Positions 16,849 through 26,403 are shown, counted from the first letter of the stretch. The stretch: DNA of 64,000 nucleotides from Streptococcus oralis Uo5 (GCF_000253155.1 NC_015291.1:274001-338000), one strand, 5' to 3'. A program made the numbers and translations. Notes: a model not told the origin generated them from the sequence alone.

Positions 16849-17088
16849 GTGGAGCAACATATCAATATTACCCTACGTTTGAGAGAAAGAGATGTGGATA
16901 TTCGCATTCCACGGCGAATTGAAGTGCGCCGGCTGGTGCGAGAAGTGGATACGATTTTTAATCCAGGTATCAAGCGAAAAAAATATCAATTAAGAATTGT
17001 CAATAAAGGTTTGTTGATTGATGAAGGAAAACATCTGTCTGATTATCCTATGACGACAGGAGATTTAGTAGAAATTGAGGAGATATAG
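16849..17088 (+). CDS. esaB: T7SS ubiquitin-like protein EsaB
   Basis: A 79-residue cytoplasmic protein with the beta-grasp (YukD-type) pattern: INITLRLRERDVDIRIP, then a helix, then a strand, then LSDYPMTTGDLVEIEE. The GTG start has GGAGG 11 bp upstream. Its stop codon abuts the GTG of essB, so the two are coupled. In other firmicutes it is a regulator or component of the T7 machine. Confidence 0.9.
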   Translation: MEQHINITLRLRERDVDIRIPRRIEVRRLVREVDTIFNPGIKRKKYQLRIVNKGLLIDEGKHLSDYPMTTGDLVEIEEI

Positions 17089-18360
17089 GTGGCTGAAGAA
17101 AAATTTGAATTTGGTGGACAGTCGTTTGTCTATGAAAAAAATGAAACAAACTGGGAATTAAAACTCAAACGTTCAGATGTTGCGAGTCAAGATTTACGGG
17201 AACTGTTACTATTGGATTTGCATCATCCATTCTTTTTGGAGCAATCGATGGTGTCTGATGAGGATAGTGTCACCTTCTCCTATCAAGTTGAAGCTTATGG
17301 ACTGACTTATGAGGAAATAAAGGAACGTACCATTTCGGAAAGAATCCGTTTGGCCCTAAACGTTTTTCGTCTAGAGGGCGCCTTGGAGTTACCTGTGACT
17401 TTCCTTTTGCACCCAGTAAATCTCTTTATTACCAAGGATGCTCAGGCTAAGATTGCTTATCGTGGAATTCCTGGTCTGATGGTTCCTCAATCAATATCCT
17501 CAGAAGATTTTTTACGCCAGGCTAAATGTTTTACAGTAACACTATTTAGCGATTTGGATTTCATGGATCTTTATAATGGTTCCTTGGAATTAGAGACCTT
17601 GCCCGACTTCTTAAATGACCTATGTCAGGCAGATGATATAGAGGCTGCAGTAGCTGTTTTGGAGAAGTACTACACGGAGAAGGCTGCGAAAGAACGGGCA
17701 GATTTGGTCTTGGTTCCAAGTAGACGCCATCGTGTCTTTAAACTGGCAACGATTTGGTTAACAGCCAGCGTTTTCTTGTTGATCGTTCCACTTATCTATC
17801 TGATTTTTGTGCAAAATCCTTTCAAAGAAAAGATGTTGCAGGCAGATACTGCCTTTATTAAAGTGGATTATAGTGGTGTTATTACAGAATTAGAGAGAAT
17901 TGATCCAGCTAGCTTGCCGAATACGCAAAAGTATGAGTTGGCTTACTCTTATATTCAGGGGTTGGAATTTTCTTCTGAACAAAAGAAAGTCATCCTGAAT
18001 AATGTAACACTTAAGTCAGATGAGCTTTATTTGACTTACTGGATCCAGGTTGGGCGCAATCGTTTTGAAGAGGCTCTTGATATTGCCAAACGGATTAACG
18101 ACAGTGACTTGATTCTCTATGCTTTGACTCAGGAAATCAAGCAGGTTCGAGAAGATGGAAACTTGTCAGGGAAAGACCGTGAAAGTAAGTTGAATACTTT
18201 GGAAAGCGAGTATAAGAAATACTGGGATAGTCGAAGTGAGCTACTAACGAGTGAATCAAGCTCCAATGCTTCTACAACTCCTAACCCTCAAGATAAGGCT
18301 TCTGAAAGCAAACCGTCATCTGAGAAGAAACCTGTTCCAAGTAGCTCCTCTAGCAATTAA
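17089..18360 (+). CDS. essB: T7SS pseudokinase-like membrane protein EssB
   Basis: A 423-residue protein. Residues 1-210 form a cytoplasmic pseudokinase-like domain, one membrane segment follows (LATIWLTASVFLLIVPLIYLIF, about 221-242), then a helical extracellular domain, and finally a Ser/Pro-rich tail of about 40 residues. The GTG start follows the esaB stop codon directly. This is the normal length and layout for EssB/YukC, a membrane partner of EssC. Confidence 0.9.
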   Translation: MAEEKFEFGGQSFVYEKNETNWELKLKRSDVASQDLRELLLLDLHHPFFLEQSMVSDEDSVTFSYQVEAYGLTYEEIKERTISERIRLALNVFRLEGALELPVTFLLHPVNLFITKDAQAKIAYRGIPGLMVPQSISSEDFLRQAKCFTVTLFSDLDFMDLYNGSLELETLPDFLNDLCQADDIEAAVAVLEKYYTEKAAKERADLVLVPSRRHRVFKLATIWLTASVFLLIVPLIYLIFVQNPFKEKMLQADTAFIKVDYSGVITELERIDPASLPNTQKYELAYSYIQGLEFSSEQKKVILNNVTLKSDELYLTYWIQVGRNRFEEALDIAKRINDSDLILYALTQEIKQVREDGNLSGKDRESKLNTLESEYKKYWDSRSELLTSESSSNASTTPNPQDKASESKPSSEKKPVPSSSSSN

Positions 18361-18381
18361 AGTAGACCAAGGAGAGAAATT

Positions 18382-21300
18382 ATGAAAAAACAAATCATTT
18401 TCTACAGCCAAGGTCTGCGTTATGAAGTAGAACTGAGTGCAGATAAGACGGTCTTGATTGGGGCGACTGAAAAGGCTCAAGTCTACCTTTCTCAACAGGA
18501 AATACCGATTCAGCTCAAGGTCGATGGTGACGAGGTCTTTTATCAGTACGACGATGAAGCGGGACTTTTGAAAGATGGTCTGCGTTTGGGTGAGGTCGTC
18601 TTTTATCTCCGAGAAGGGGAACCAAGGGTTTATGACCTTTTGGATTTATCAGAGTTTCAGATTGGCTCTCAAAGAGGTGCGCTGATCACACTAGATGAAG
18701 ATGTTGAACTCTTACTCCAAAAATCTCAAAATCAATGGAAGCTAACTCGACTAAAAGGGGCATTCTATCGAAATAATCATCTGGAACAAATGGACCAGCA
18801 ATTGATTGGTTTTGGAGATGAGTTGAGTCTAGGGGCGGTGACGATCAAGTTCTATCCAGATGAAGTATGGGTTCAGGGTCCTGCCCAAGTTGGGCAACAA
18901 CTGACTCTGAGAGAACCATCTCGATATGGTTTTTATGAAGATTATCCAGATTATCATCGTTCTCCACGGATCATCTATCGTGGTAGCGAGGATAAAATCT
19001 TGATCAATCCCCCAGGCCAGGAGCCGGTTAAGCCGAGCGATGAACTGTTAAAGCTGATTGTTCCTCCTCTGATGATGGTCGGGGTAACCGTCTTGATCAC
19101 CTTGATTCAACCTCGAGGGATCTATATTCTTGCGACAGTAGGGATGTCCATAACCACAATGATTTTTTCTATCCGTGGTTTTATCAAAAATCGTAAAAAG
19201 TACAAGGCTGATAAGAAGGAACGGGTCGATCTCTATCGTCTTTACCTGAAAGATAAGGTCAAGGAATTGACTCGTCTGGAACGAGAACAAAAAGAAGGGA
19301 TGCACTATCATTTTCCGACTATTTTAGAGTTGACGGACTTGGTTGAGAGTTACAATCACCGGATCTACGAAAAGACTCCCTTGCATTTTGACTTTTTATA
19401 CTATCGTTTGGGACTCGGGAAAATGCCGACTAGCTATGACTTGAAATATGGTCAACAAGAGCGCAGCGGTAAGAAGGATGCTCTGGAAGAAGAGGGTTAC
19501 GCTCTCTATAGTCGTCACAAAAAGATCCCAGACATGCCGATTCCGGCAAACCTCAGCCATGGACCGGTGGGTTATATTGGACCTAGAAATCTCGTCCTAG
19601 AACAACTGCAACTTTTGGTGATGCAGCTAGCGACTTTCCATTCTTACCATGATGTGCAGTTTATTACGATTTTGCCTGAAGAGGAAAAAGAGCAATGGTC
19701 TTGGATGCGTTGGCTTCCTCATGCCAAACTGCAAGAACTCAATGTCCGCGGTTTTGTCTACAATCAACGAACACGGGACCAAGTTCTGAATAGTTTGAAC
19801 CAAATCTTGAAACTACGTCGTAGTCAAAAGGAAGAAGCATCCCACAAGGAGAGCACCCTCTTCCATCCTCATTACGTGGTTTTAGTGACCGATGAGAAGC
19901 TGATTTTGGATCATATCATTATGGAGTTCTTTACTGAAGATCCAACGGAATTAGGCTGTTCTCTCATCTTTGTAGAGGATGTCATGAGTTCCTTGTCTGA
20001 GAACATCCAGACAGTGATCAATATCAAGGACCGTAATACAGGCCAACTGGTCATGGAAGAAGGAGTTTTGAAAGAGACGGACTTCCGTTTGGACCACTTC
20101 CCAGCAGATTATGACAAGGAGCGGATCGCCCGTACCTTGGCACCGCTCAATCACCTCCAAAACCTTAAGAGTTCAATCCCAGATTCTGTGACTTTTATGG
20201 AAATGTATGGGGCGGAGACCTTTGAGGATTTGCAGGTATCGAGCCGTTGGAAAAAGAACGCACCTTACAAGAGTTTGGCTGTGCCAATTGGTCTGCGTGG
20301 TCAGGATGACCTGGTTCAACTCAATCTGCATGAAAAAGCCCATGGACCTCATGGTTTGATCGCAGGAACGACTGGTTCAGGGAAGTCCGAAACCATCCAA
20401 TCCTATATCCTATCCCTCGCTGTCAACTTCCACCCTCATGATGTGGCTTTCTTGCTGATTGACTACAAGGGTGGTGGGATGGCCAATCTCTTTAAAAATC
20501 TGCCCCATCTCTTGGGGACGATTACCAACTTGGATGGTGCCCAATCTATGCGGGCTCTGGCTTCGATCAATGCGGAGATCCATCGTCGTGAACGACTCTT
20601 TGGAGAGTTCGAAGTCAACCATATCAATCAATACCAGAAGAAATTTAAAAACGGAGAAGCGACAGAACCGCTCCCTCACCTCTTTCTCATCTCAGATGAG
20701 TTCGCAGAGCTCAAGGTCAACCAGCCCGACTTTATCAAGGAGTTGGTATCTATTGCGCGTGTCGGGCGTTCCCTCGGGGTCCACTTGATCCTAGCTACTC
20801 AGAAACCATCTGGTGTGGTGGATGACCAGATCTGGTCTAACTCTCGCTTCAAGATCGCCCTTAAGGTGGCAGACCGTTCGGACTCTAATGAAATGCTTCA
20901 TACACCGGACGCGGCCGAGATTACTCAGACAGGACGTGCCTATCTACAGGTCGGAAATAACGAAGTCTATGAACTCTTCCAGTCAGCTTGGTCAGGGGCG
21001 GATTACCAGCCGGACAAAGACGATATGGGGATCGAGGACCATACCATCTACCTGATCAATGAATTGGGGCAGTATGAGATTTTGAATGAAGATCTTTCAG
21101 GCTTAGAAGATGTGGATGAGATCAAGGAAGTTCCAACAGAGTTGGATGCGATAGTGCACCATATCCAGCTCTTGTGTGAGGAACAAGAGATTCCTCCAGT
21201 GCCACAGCCATGGTTGCCACCACTTAAGGAGCGCATCGCGCTAGAGGAGCTGGAAGAAGTGCAACCAGCAGTAGCATGGGCACAAGAGAAATCACTCTCA

Positions 21301-22926
21301 GTTCTACTTGGAATGGCAGATATCCCGCAGGCTCAGAAGCAGGAAGCCGTTTCTATCAATCTCTCCAAGGATGGTCATATCCTCCTCTACGGAAGTCCGG
21401 GTACAGGAAAGACGACCTTCTTGCAAACCGCAGCCATGGACTTGGCGAGAAAGCATAGTCCCAAGGCCCTTACCATGTACTTGATGGACTTTGGTACCAA
21501 TGGTTTGGCTCCATTGTCTAAACTTCCGCAGGTGGCTGATACCATGCTTTTGGACCAAACGGAGAAGATCTCTAAGTTTGTACGAATCATGGAGAAAGAA
21601 CTCAACCGTCGTAAGAAACTGCTTGCGGACTATGGAGTTGGGACCTTAGAACTCTACCGTCAGGCTAGTGGTCAGGAAGAACCGGCTATTGTCATCCTTT
21701 TAGATAGCTATGAAGCCTTCAAGGAAGAAGCCTATGAGGCGGAACTCTTCAAGCTCTTGGTGCGTATCTCCCGTGAAGGTCTCAGCATCGGGGTTCACCT
21801 CTTGGTGACAGCCGGACGTCAGACCAACCTTCGTGCTCAACTTTATTCAAACTTCAAGCACCAGTTGAGCCTGCCACAGAATGAGGCAGGTGAAGTGCGA
21901 GCCATCGTGGGCTCTACACCACTTGCCATGACCATGGAAGATATCAAGGGACGTGCCCTTATGAAGCGTGAAGAGGTGGATGTCATCCAGCTGGCACTCC
22001 CAGTTTATGGAGCCAATGACACCCAAGTCCTCAATAACCTACGTCAGGAAGTCGCTTCCCTCCAAGAAGCCTGGACCGGACAGCGCCCAAGTGCCATCCC
22101 GATGGTGCCAGAGGAGTTGACGATGGATGTATTTCTCAATCTGCCTACAACTCAAGAAGCGATTCAAAATCATGAATTACCGATTGCAATTAGTTGCGAG
22201 GAAGCTGAGATTATCCCAATTAATCCATCTACATTAAAAAATATTGTAGTTTTATCAGAAGGTAAGCAATCTCTTCAGTATACAATTTGTCATCTAGTTA
22301 GTGTAATTAATCACTGTCTAGACAATGGTCATGTATTGTTAGTAGACTCTAACGAAGAGTATTCATTCTTAAAAGAAAAGGCAAATGCATATATTTCAGG
22401 AGAAGAAATCTTAGATCTATTTAGTAATCTTGATAAGGAGATAACAAACAGAAAAGAAACTCCAAAAGATGTTCAAACTTTCATCGTTATACCAGATTTG
22501 GCTTCTTTTGTTGAAAAAGTTTCTATATCTGAAGATGATTTTTATCAATTGTATATTAATGCTTATAAATACGGTCTGCACTTTATTACTGCGGGTTCAA
22601 AATCAGTATTCTTTAAGGTAAATCCTGTGATTAAAGTCATTAAGGAAAATATTACAACAGCAGTTATTGCTATGCGTTTATATGATCAATCAATTGTGGA
22701 ACACAATTCAAATAATAGAGAGAAAAAATTAGAGTGGGATCAAGCCTATATTTATGATAAAGGAAGAACTCAAAAAAGTAAAATTAATCAAACAAGAAAT
22801 CGAGGAATAAATTATGTCAGAAAAACTTTACCCATTAGGAACAGTAGTGTATTTAAAAGAAGGAACAGAAAAACTCATGGTTATCGGTCGTGGGGTCGTT
22901 TACCAGGATCAGGAAACAAACTCTGA
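18382..22926 (+). CDS. essC: T7SS FtsK/SpoIIIE-type ATPase EssC, aberrant C-terminal tail
   Basis: Two forkhead-associated domains at the N terminus (about 1-190), two membrane segments (about 225-270), then tandem FtsK/SpoIIIE ATPase domains with Walker A motifs GTTGSGKSE (about residue 661) and GSPGTGKTT (about 1003). From about residue 1253 (nt 22140) the base composition turns AT-rich: this is the variable third ATPase region that selects variant-specific cargo. The last roughly 50 codons overlap the next gene by 113 bp and look out of frame. Removing one A from the A6 run at 22772-22777 gives KVKLIKQEIEE-stop at 22808-22810, three bases before the next ATG. The tail is thus probably a frameshift product. 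Confidence 0.9.
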   Translation: MKKQIIFYSQGLRYEVELSADKTVLIGATEKAQVYLSQQEIPIQLKVDGDEVFYQYDDEAGLLKDGLRLGEVVFYLREGEPRVYDLLDLSEFQIGSQRGALITLDEDVELLLQKSQNQWKLTRLKGAFYRNNHLEQMDQQLIGFGDELSLGAVTIKFYPDEVWVQGPAQVGQQLTLREPSRYGFYEDYPDYHRSPRIIYRGSEDKILINPPGQEPVKPSDELLKLIVPPLMMVGVTVLITLIQPRGIYILATVGMSITTMIFSIRGFIKNRKKYKADKKERVDLYRLYLKDKVKELTRLEREQKEGMHYHFPTILELTDLVESYNHRIYEKTPLHFDFLYYRLGLGKMPTSYDLKYGQQERSGKKDALEEEGYALYSRHKKIPDMPIPANLSHGPVGYIGPRNLVLEQLQLLVMQLATFHSYHDVQFITILPEEEKEQWSWMRWLPHAKLQELNVRGFVYNQRTRDQVLNSLNQILKLRRSQKEEASHKESTLFHPHYVVLVTDEKLILDHIIMEFFTEDPTELGCSLIFVEDVMSSLSENIQTVINIKDRNTGQLVMEEGVLKETDFRLDHFPADYDKERIARTLAPLNHLQNLKSSIPDSVTFMEMYGAETFEDLQVSSRWKKNAPYKSLAVPIGLRGQDDLVQLNLHEKAHGPHGLIAGTTGSGKSETIQSYILSLAVNFHPHDVAFLLIDYKGGGMANLFKNLPHLLGTITNLDGAQSMRALASINAEIHRRERLFGEFEVNHINQYQKKFKNGEATEPLPHLFLISDEFAELKVNQPDFIKELVSIARVGRSLGVHLILATQKPSGVVDDQIWSNSRFKIALKVADRSDSNEMLHTPDAAEITQTGRAYLQVGNNEVYELFQSAWSGADYQPDKDDMGIEDHTIYLINELGQYEILNEDLSGLEDVDEIKEVPTELDAIVHHIQLLCEEQEIPPVPQPWLPPLKERIALEELEEVQPAVAWAQEKSLSVLLGMADIPQAQKQEAVSINLSKDGHILLYGSPGTGKTTFLQTAAMDLARKHSPKALTMYLMDFGTNGLAPLSKLPQVADTMLLDQTEKISKFVRIMEKELNRRKKLLADYGVGTLELYRQASGQEEPAIVILLDSYEAFKEEAYEAELFKLLVRISREGLSIGVHLLVTAGRQTNLRAQLYSNFKHQLSLPQNEAGEVRAIVGSTPLAMTMEDIKGRALMKREEVDVIQLALPVYGANDTQVLNNLRQEVASLQEAWTGQRPSAIPMVPEELTMDVFLNLPTTQEAIQNHELPIAISCEEAEIIPINPSTLKNIVVLSEGKQSLQYTICHLVSVINHCLDNGHVLLVDSNEEYSFLKEKANAYISGEEILDLFSNLDKEITNRKETPKDVQTFIVIPDLASFVEKVSISEDDFYQLYINAYKYGLHFITAGSKSVFFKVNPVIKVIKENITTAVIAMRLYDQSIVEHNSNNREKKLEWDQAYIYDKGRTQKSKINQTRNRGINYVRKTLPIRNSSVFKRRNRKTHGYRSWGRLPGSGNKL

Positions 22927-23116
22927 GATGTTTGTAGATTATATGGGTTGTCTTTACCCAAGTGGTATCAATCCAAATAATACAATATTCTTTAATCAAG
23001 AAAATATTGATCGAGTTGTTTTCAAAGGTTTTGTGGATGAAGAGGAAGAACGTTTCATAGAAATTTATCAAAATTGGGAGAAGTCTCTTACGATCCCTAA
23101 AAAGAAAATAGATTAA
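22814..23116 (+). CDS. DUF4176-type T7SS-associated protein
   Basis: A 100-residue soluble protein (PLGTVVYLKEGTEKLMVIGR, then a DY-x-G-C-LYPSG motif) of the small family found next to essC in streptococci and listeria, which I place in DUF4176. Its ATG lies three bases after the presumed original stop of essC. It is cytoplasmic by appearance, and its role in T7 secretion is unknown. AT-rich base use matches the essC variable end, so it belongs to the same exchangeable block. Confidence 0.8.
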   Translation: MSEKLYPLGTVVYLKEGTEKLMVIGRGVVYQDQETNSEMFVDYMGCLYPSGINPNNTIFFNQENIDRVVFKGFVDEEEERFIEIYQNWEKSLTIPKKKID

Positions 23117-23143
23117 ACAAAACTTTGATGGAGGTGGTCGTAG

Positions 23144-23533
23144 ATGAATTATAAGGAAAGAATTGCTGCTTTGAATACTTTTAAAACTGCCATAACAGAA
23201 GGAGATACGACAGATAGTGTATCAGGTGTTTCTACAGATGTTTCTGGTTGGGAAGGTAATGCTGATTCGAAGTTTGATGATTATGTTCTAACAATTAAGG
23301 CCGACTGTGCAGATATTTCTGCCAAAAAGGCAAGTTTTCTCAGTGAGGTTGATGGGAGAATATCCCAAATTCAAGCGATGTTTGATCTTGACGTTGCTTT
23401 AAATAGTTGGAGATTGGGTATGGTGTACGATTCAAAAGATTCGGCAAACAATAAAGCTCTAGTATATGATTCTATTAGCCAAGCTGATTTGGATTCGAGT
23501 GTACGTGATTATCTATTGACTATGGTTTATTAG
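23144..23533 (+). CDS. WXG100-like small T7SS protein
   Basis: A 129-residue helical protein with a W-E-G turn (SGWEGNADSKFDDYV, about residues 37-51) between two helices, followed by an extra C-terminal extension of about 50 residues. Good ribosome site (GGAGGTGG). The WXG-like hairpin and position between the DUF4176 gene and the effector block suggest a secreted partner or adaptor. It is intact, unlike the two small genes that follow. Confidence 0.75.
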   Translation: MNYKERIAALNTFKTAITEGDTTDSVSGVSTDVSGWEGNADSKFDDYVLTIKADCADISAKKASFLSEVDGRISQIQAMFDLDVALNSWRLGMVYDSKDSANNKALVYDSISQADLDSSVRDYLLTMVY

Positions 23534-23541
23534 GGGGGAAT

Positions 23542-23821
23542 ATGACTACTATCAAGATGGACAAAGAAACATTTGTATCATCGGTTGAGAAATTGATACA
23601 AAACGTTGATAATTATACAAAAAGTGTGACAACTTCTGCTTCCCAATTTAGTTTATTTCAAAGTGATTTGTTGGGGGACGGCTATACTAAATTATTTAAT
23701 AAAGTAGATTCAGAATTAAAAAAACCAAAAGCTCTTAGTGGCAGAATGCATTGTATTGTCTGAAAGTGCAAAAAGTTTTGCTGAAGAGATTTCGTCTGCT
23801 GAATCTTCTGTTTCATTTTGA
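23542..23821 (+). pseudogene. Frameshifted SACOL2603-like (TIGR04197/DUF3130-type) adaptor gene
   Basis: The first 60 codons are open (TTIKMDKETFVSSVEKL...), then the frame fails. Removing one A from the A7 run at 23718-23724 restores ELKNQKLLVAECIVLSESAK and a normal end AEESS-like ISSAESSVSF at TGA 23819-23821, giving about 92 residues, the usual size of this small helical family. These proteins partner LXG effectors. The lesion would remove the C-terminal helix. Confidence 0.8.
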
Positions 23822-23838
23822 GTGAAGGGGGATAGATT

Positions 23839-24136
23839 ATGGCAGAAATAAAATATATCGCAGATCAACATAAACAGTTTCAAGATGAGTTACAAAAAAT
23901 TGGGGATGGGTTTGATAACCTGATTACAGAATTAGGGAATGTTAAAACATCCGTTAGTTCAAATCTTAAGGGTGAAGCAGCTACTGCATTGGAAACTGCA
24001 ATTAATGATTTAACTGCAAAATTAACAAAAAGCAAAGACTAATTGGCATACGACCAATGAAAATGCGAAAAAAGTAGAAGAGATCATCAAAAAAGCAGAT
24101 GAAGATGCTAAGAAGATAGTGGATGAGCAGAAATAA
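23839..24136 (+). pseudogene. Frameshifted WXG100-like adaptor gene
   Basis: Begins MAEIKYIADQHKQFQDELQ and carries a turn motif SNLKGEAATALE. The frame stops after 67 codons at 24040-24042. Removing one A from the A5 run at 24027-24031 restores LTKAKTNWHTTNENAKKVEE and an end KKIVDEQK at TAA 24134-24136, about 98 residues in all, just before the ribosome site of the next effector gene. The restored frame and length argue that this is a true lesion or a sequencing indel in a real gene. Confidence 0.8.
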
Positions 24137-24147
24137 GGAGGATTTGC

Positions 24148-25470
24148 ATGGCTGATGGAGTATTTACAATTCCAATGAGTGAGTATTACAGTAAATCAAG
24201 TGAGCTTAAGGGGAAAGTTTCAGATTTGATTACTGATGTTGAAAATAATTTTTTAAGTAAGGTTAGTGCGAATATTGATACACTGGATGAACAAGATATC
24301 AGTGTTGTAGAAGGCTTTGCCTCTTATACGAACGCTAAGAGCAAATTAGAAACTCTGAAAGAATATGAGACACAACTAACGAAGATGTCCTCGGAAGGAG
24401 ATAGCAATCCTCTAAATGGAGTGGTGAGTCTAGATAAACAGTATAGCGCCAAGTTTTTGGATGTTTCAAAAGGAGCAGACTCTCAAACGGTTGCATCAGC
24501 TATTTCTGCAATTGATCGAAATATTAGTTCACAAGCAGAGGTGATAAAAGCTAGAGAGAGTTTTCTTGCTTTTATATCCAGTTTGACAGGAATAGGTGAA
24601 AAAGAAGCAATCGCTAAAATCCTTGGGATAGATGTCAAAGATCTTGGTAAGTGGGCGAAAGCTGCGGCAGATAGAATCAAGGGTGCTGATGATTTTTCGA
24701 AATTACTAGACACTTTATATACAGGAAGTGGTAAGGGAATATCATTTCAAACACTCTTATATAGTAAAGAAATAGGTCAAGCTCTTCAAAGCTCCCCGTT
24801 GGTAGAAAAAGTATTAACCTTTATGATGGACCTGCCCGATGCACTAAAAAGTACTAAATGGGTTAGTAAGTTAAGTAAGCTTGTGGGGCCTGTTACAAAG
24901 GGATTCAAACACATCAAAACAGCGGCTTCGTTTTTTATGGGAGAATATGCAACAGGGATTGGTAATATAGCAAAGGATTTTATAAAAAGTGACAAGTTTA
25001 AAATCGGGGGAGAAATTGTAGGTTGGGGTGTATTGGCCGTGGAAGAGGGAGTCAATATCTATAAGAACTACAACAATTCCAAGACCGATTCGAAGACGGC
25101 TGTAGGAAAAGTCGGGAAGTCTGTGATCGGTGGGACCATTGATACCATATCTAACGTTGGCCCCTTAGATGGTATGTGGCTTGGAGCTAAGGCAGGAGCA
25201 CTAGGAGGACATCCAGTAGAAGGAGCTCTCATTGGTCTTGGTGTAGGAACGTTTAATCTTATCACTTCTGCAGTCGCACCGGAATTTAAAAAGTCTGTTT
25301 ATGACGGAGTTAAAAATTTTGCTTATGGTGCTGTGGACGTGGTAGAATCGACGGTGGAGTCTATCGGAAATGGAATCCACCAGGGCTTGGAGACTGTCAA
25401 AAGTGTGGGCAAGAATGTTTCTGATTTCTTTAATGGTGGTCTGAAGACGGTCTCATCCTTGTTTGGATAA
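24148..25470 (+). CDS. T7SS effector with glycine-zipper C terminus (TelE/TspA-like pore former)
   Basis: A 440-residue protein without a signal peptide. Residues 1-150 are helical and resemble the LXG-type targeting region (SEYYSKSSELKGKVSDLI). The C-terminal third has hydrophobic and glycine-spaced helices (GAKAGALGGHPVEGALIGLG, about residues 347-366, G-x3-G repeats). This layout matches membrane-depolarising T7 effectors such as S. aureus TspA and streptococcal TelE. The gene sits at the end of the essC-linked block with AAGGAGG in front, and the next gene encodes a multi-pass membrane protein that could be its immunity factor. The toxic activity is inferred. Confidence 0.75.
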   Translation: MADGVFTIPMSEYYSKSSELKGKVSDLITDVENNFLSKVSANIDTLDEQDISVVEGFASYTNAKSKLETLKEYETQLTKMSSEGDSNPLNGVVSLDKQYSAKFLDVSKGADSQTVASAISAIDRNISSQAEVIKARESFLAFISSLTGIGEKEAIAKILGIDVKDLGKWAKAAADRIKGADDFSKLLDTLYTGSGKGISFQTLLYSKEIGQALQSSPLVEKVLTFMMDLPDALKSTKWVSKLSKLVGPVTKGFKHIKTAASFFMGEYATGIGNIAKDFIKSDKFKIGGEIVGWGVLAVEEGVNIYKNYNNSKTDSKTAVGKVGKSVIGGTIDTISNVGPLDGMWLGAKAGALGGHPVEGALIGLGVGTFNLITSAVAPEFKKSVYDGVKNFAYGAVDVVESTVESIGNGIHQGLETVKSVGKNVSDFFNGGLKTVSSLFG

Positions 25471-25483
25471 TAGGAGAAAATAG

Positions 25484-26302
25484 ATGGATAAGATGCAAAA
25501 AGATATTAATGATGCACTTGAAACAGCACGAAGATTAAACTTAGTAAAGGCGATTTTTGGACTATCTCTATATTCTCTTATGGTTATGATTGGGACGTCT
25601 TTACCGATAAGTGTATTTCGAATGGCTAGTGAAGCTGGGTATGACCCAGCTATTCCACTGACCTCAATGGTTACACAGCTAACATCAGTGGAAAAAGGGC
25701 TCATTCCCCCAGATAGTTTCTTTGGCTTTCTATTTTTTCTTTGTTGCGGTCATTTTACTTGTTTTTATATTATTTCTAAAAGAAATCGCATTAAAGCCTA
25801 TTTAATGACTCAGATTTTTCAATTGTTTTTGCTCGTAATTACATATTATAGTTGGTTTGTAGCCATCTTGTATTTAATCCCTCTAGTAGCAATTCGTATC
25901 GTTTACTGGATTGGGTTTGTCTTATCACTGATTTACCTTATCTATATCCTTGTTACAAAGCAACGCGCTAGAAAGGATTATTTCTCCTCAGAATATTATA
26001 AAAAATTTTTGAATGTTATTTTGTTCTTATGGTTGTTGATGTATGGAATCAATCTCTTCATCAACGGGCTCAATCATTTCCTAGCGTATCTCTTGCTTGC
26101 TTTGTTACCTATTGCACCTATTTTCCTAGGACTATTTTTGGTATCATTTTTTAAATCCAATGTAGTAACGCTAGAGAACTTGAATACAGTCAATAAAAAC
26201 CAAGAGAAATACCGTGAAGAATATGGCTATACCATTGAAGAATGGTACGGGAAAAAGTCAAAAATCTACAAGGAACATGTCAAGAAGTCTAAAAAGAGAT
26301 AA
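25484..26302 (+). CDS. Multi-pass membrane protein, candidate immunity protein
   Basis: A 272-residue protein with about six hydrophobic segments (from KAIFGLSLYSLMVMIGTSL at residue 22 to the segment near 215) and charged ends. It starts 13 bp after the glycine-zipper effector and is followed by a terminator, so the two are co-transcribed. Membrane-embedded immunity partners are known for TspA and TelE. No other family is recognised. Confidence 0.7.
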   Translation: MDKMQKDINDALETARRLNLVKAIFGLSLYSLMVMIGTSLPISVFRMASEAGYDPAIPLTSMVTQLTSVEKGLIPPDSFFGFLFFLCCGHFTCFYIISKRNRIKAYLMTQIFQLFLLVITYYSWFVAILYLIPLVAIRIVYWIGFVLSLIYLIYILVTKQRARKDYFSSEYYKKFLNVILFLWLLMYGINLFINGLNHFLAYLLLALLPIAPIFLGLFLVSFFKSNVVTLENLNTVNKNQEKYREEYGYTIEEWYGKKSKIYKEHVKKSKKR

Positions 26303-26337
26303 AGATTTATAGACACTATTTCTAGTCTCTTGAAACT

Positions 26338-26371
26338 AACCACCTGAAACAAATTCAGGTGGTTTTCTTTT
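26338..26371 (+). terminator. Terminator of the T7SS cargo operon
   Basis: An 11-bp stem AACCACCTGAA / TTCAGGTGGTT with a 5-base loop and a following T-rich run, 36 bp after the membrane protein gene. Confidence 0.85.
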
Positions 26372-26403
26372 GCTTTTCTCATCTTCTCACGGCATTGCCC
26401 ATG

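Noticed and set aside
20410..21605. Several open frames inside essC on both strands
   Set aside because: All overlap the conserved ATPase domains in other frames and have no start signals.
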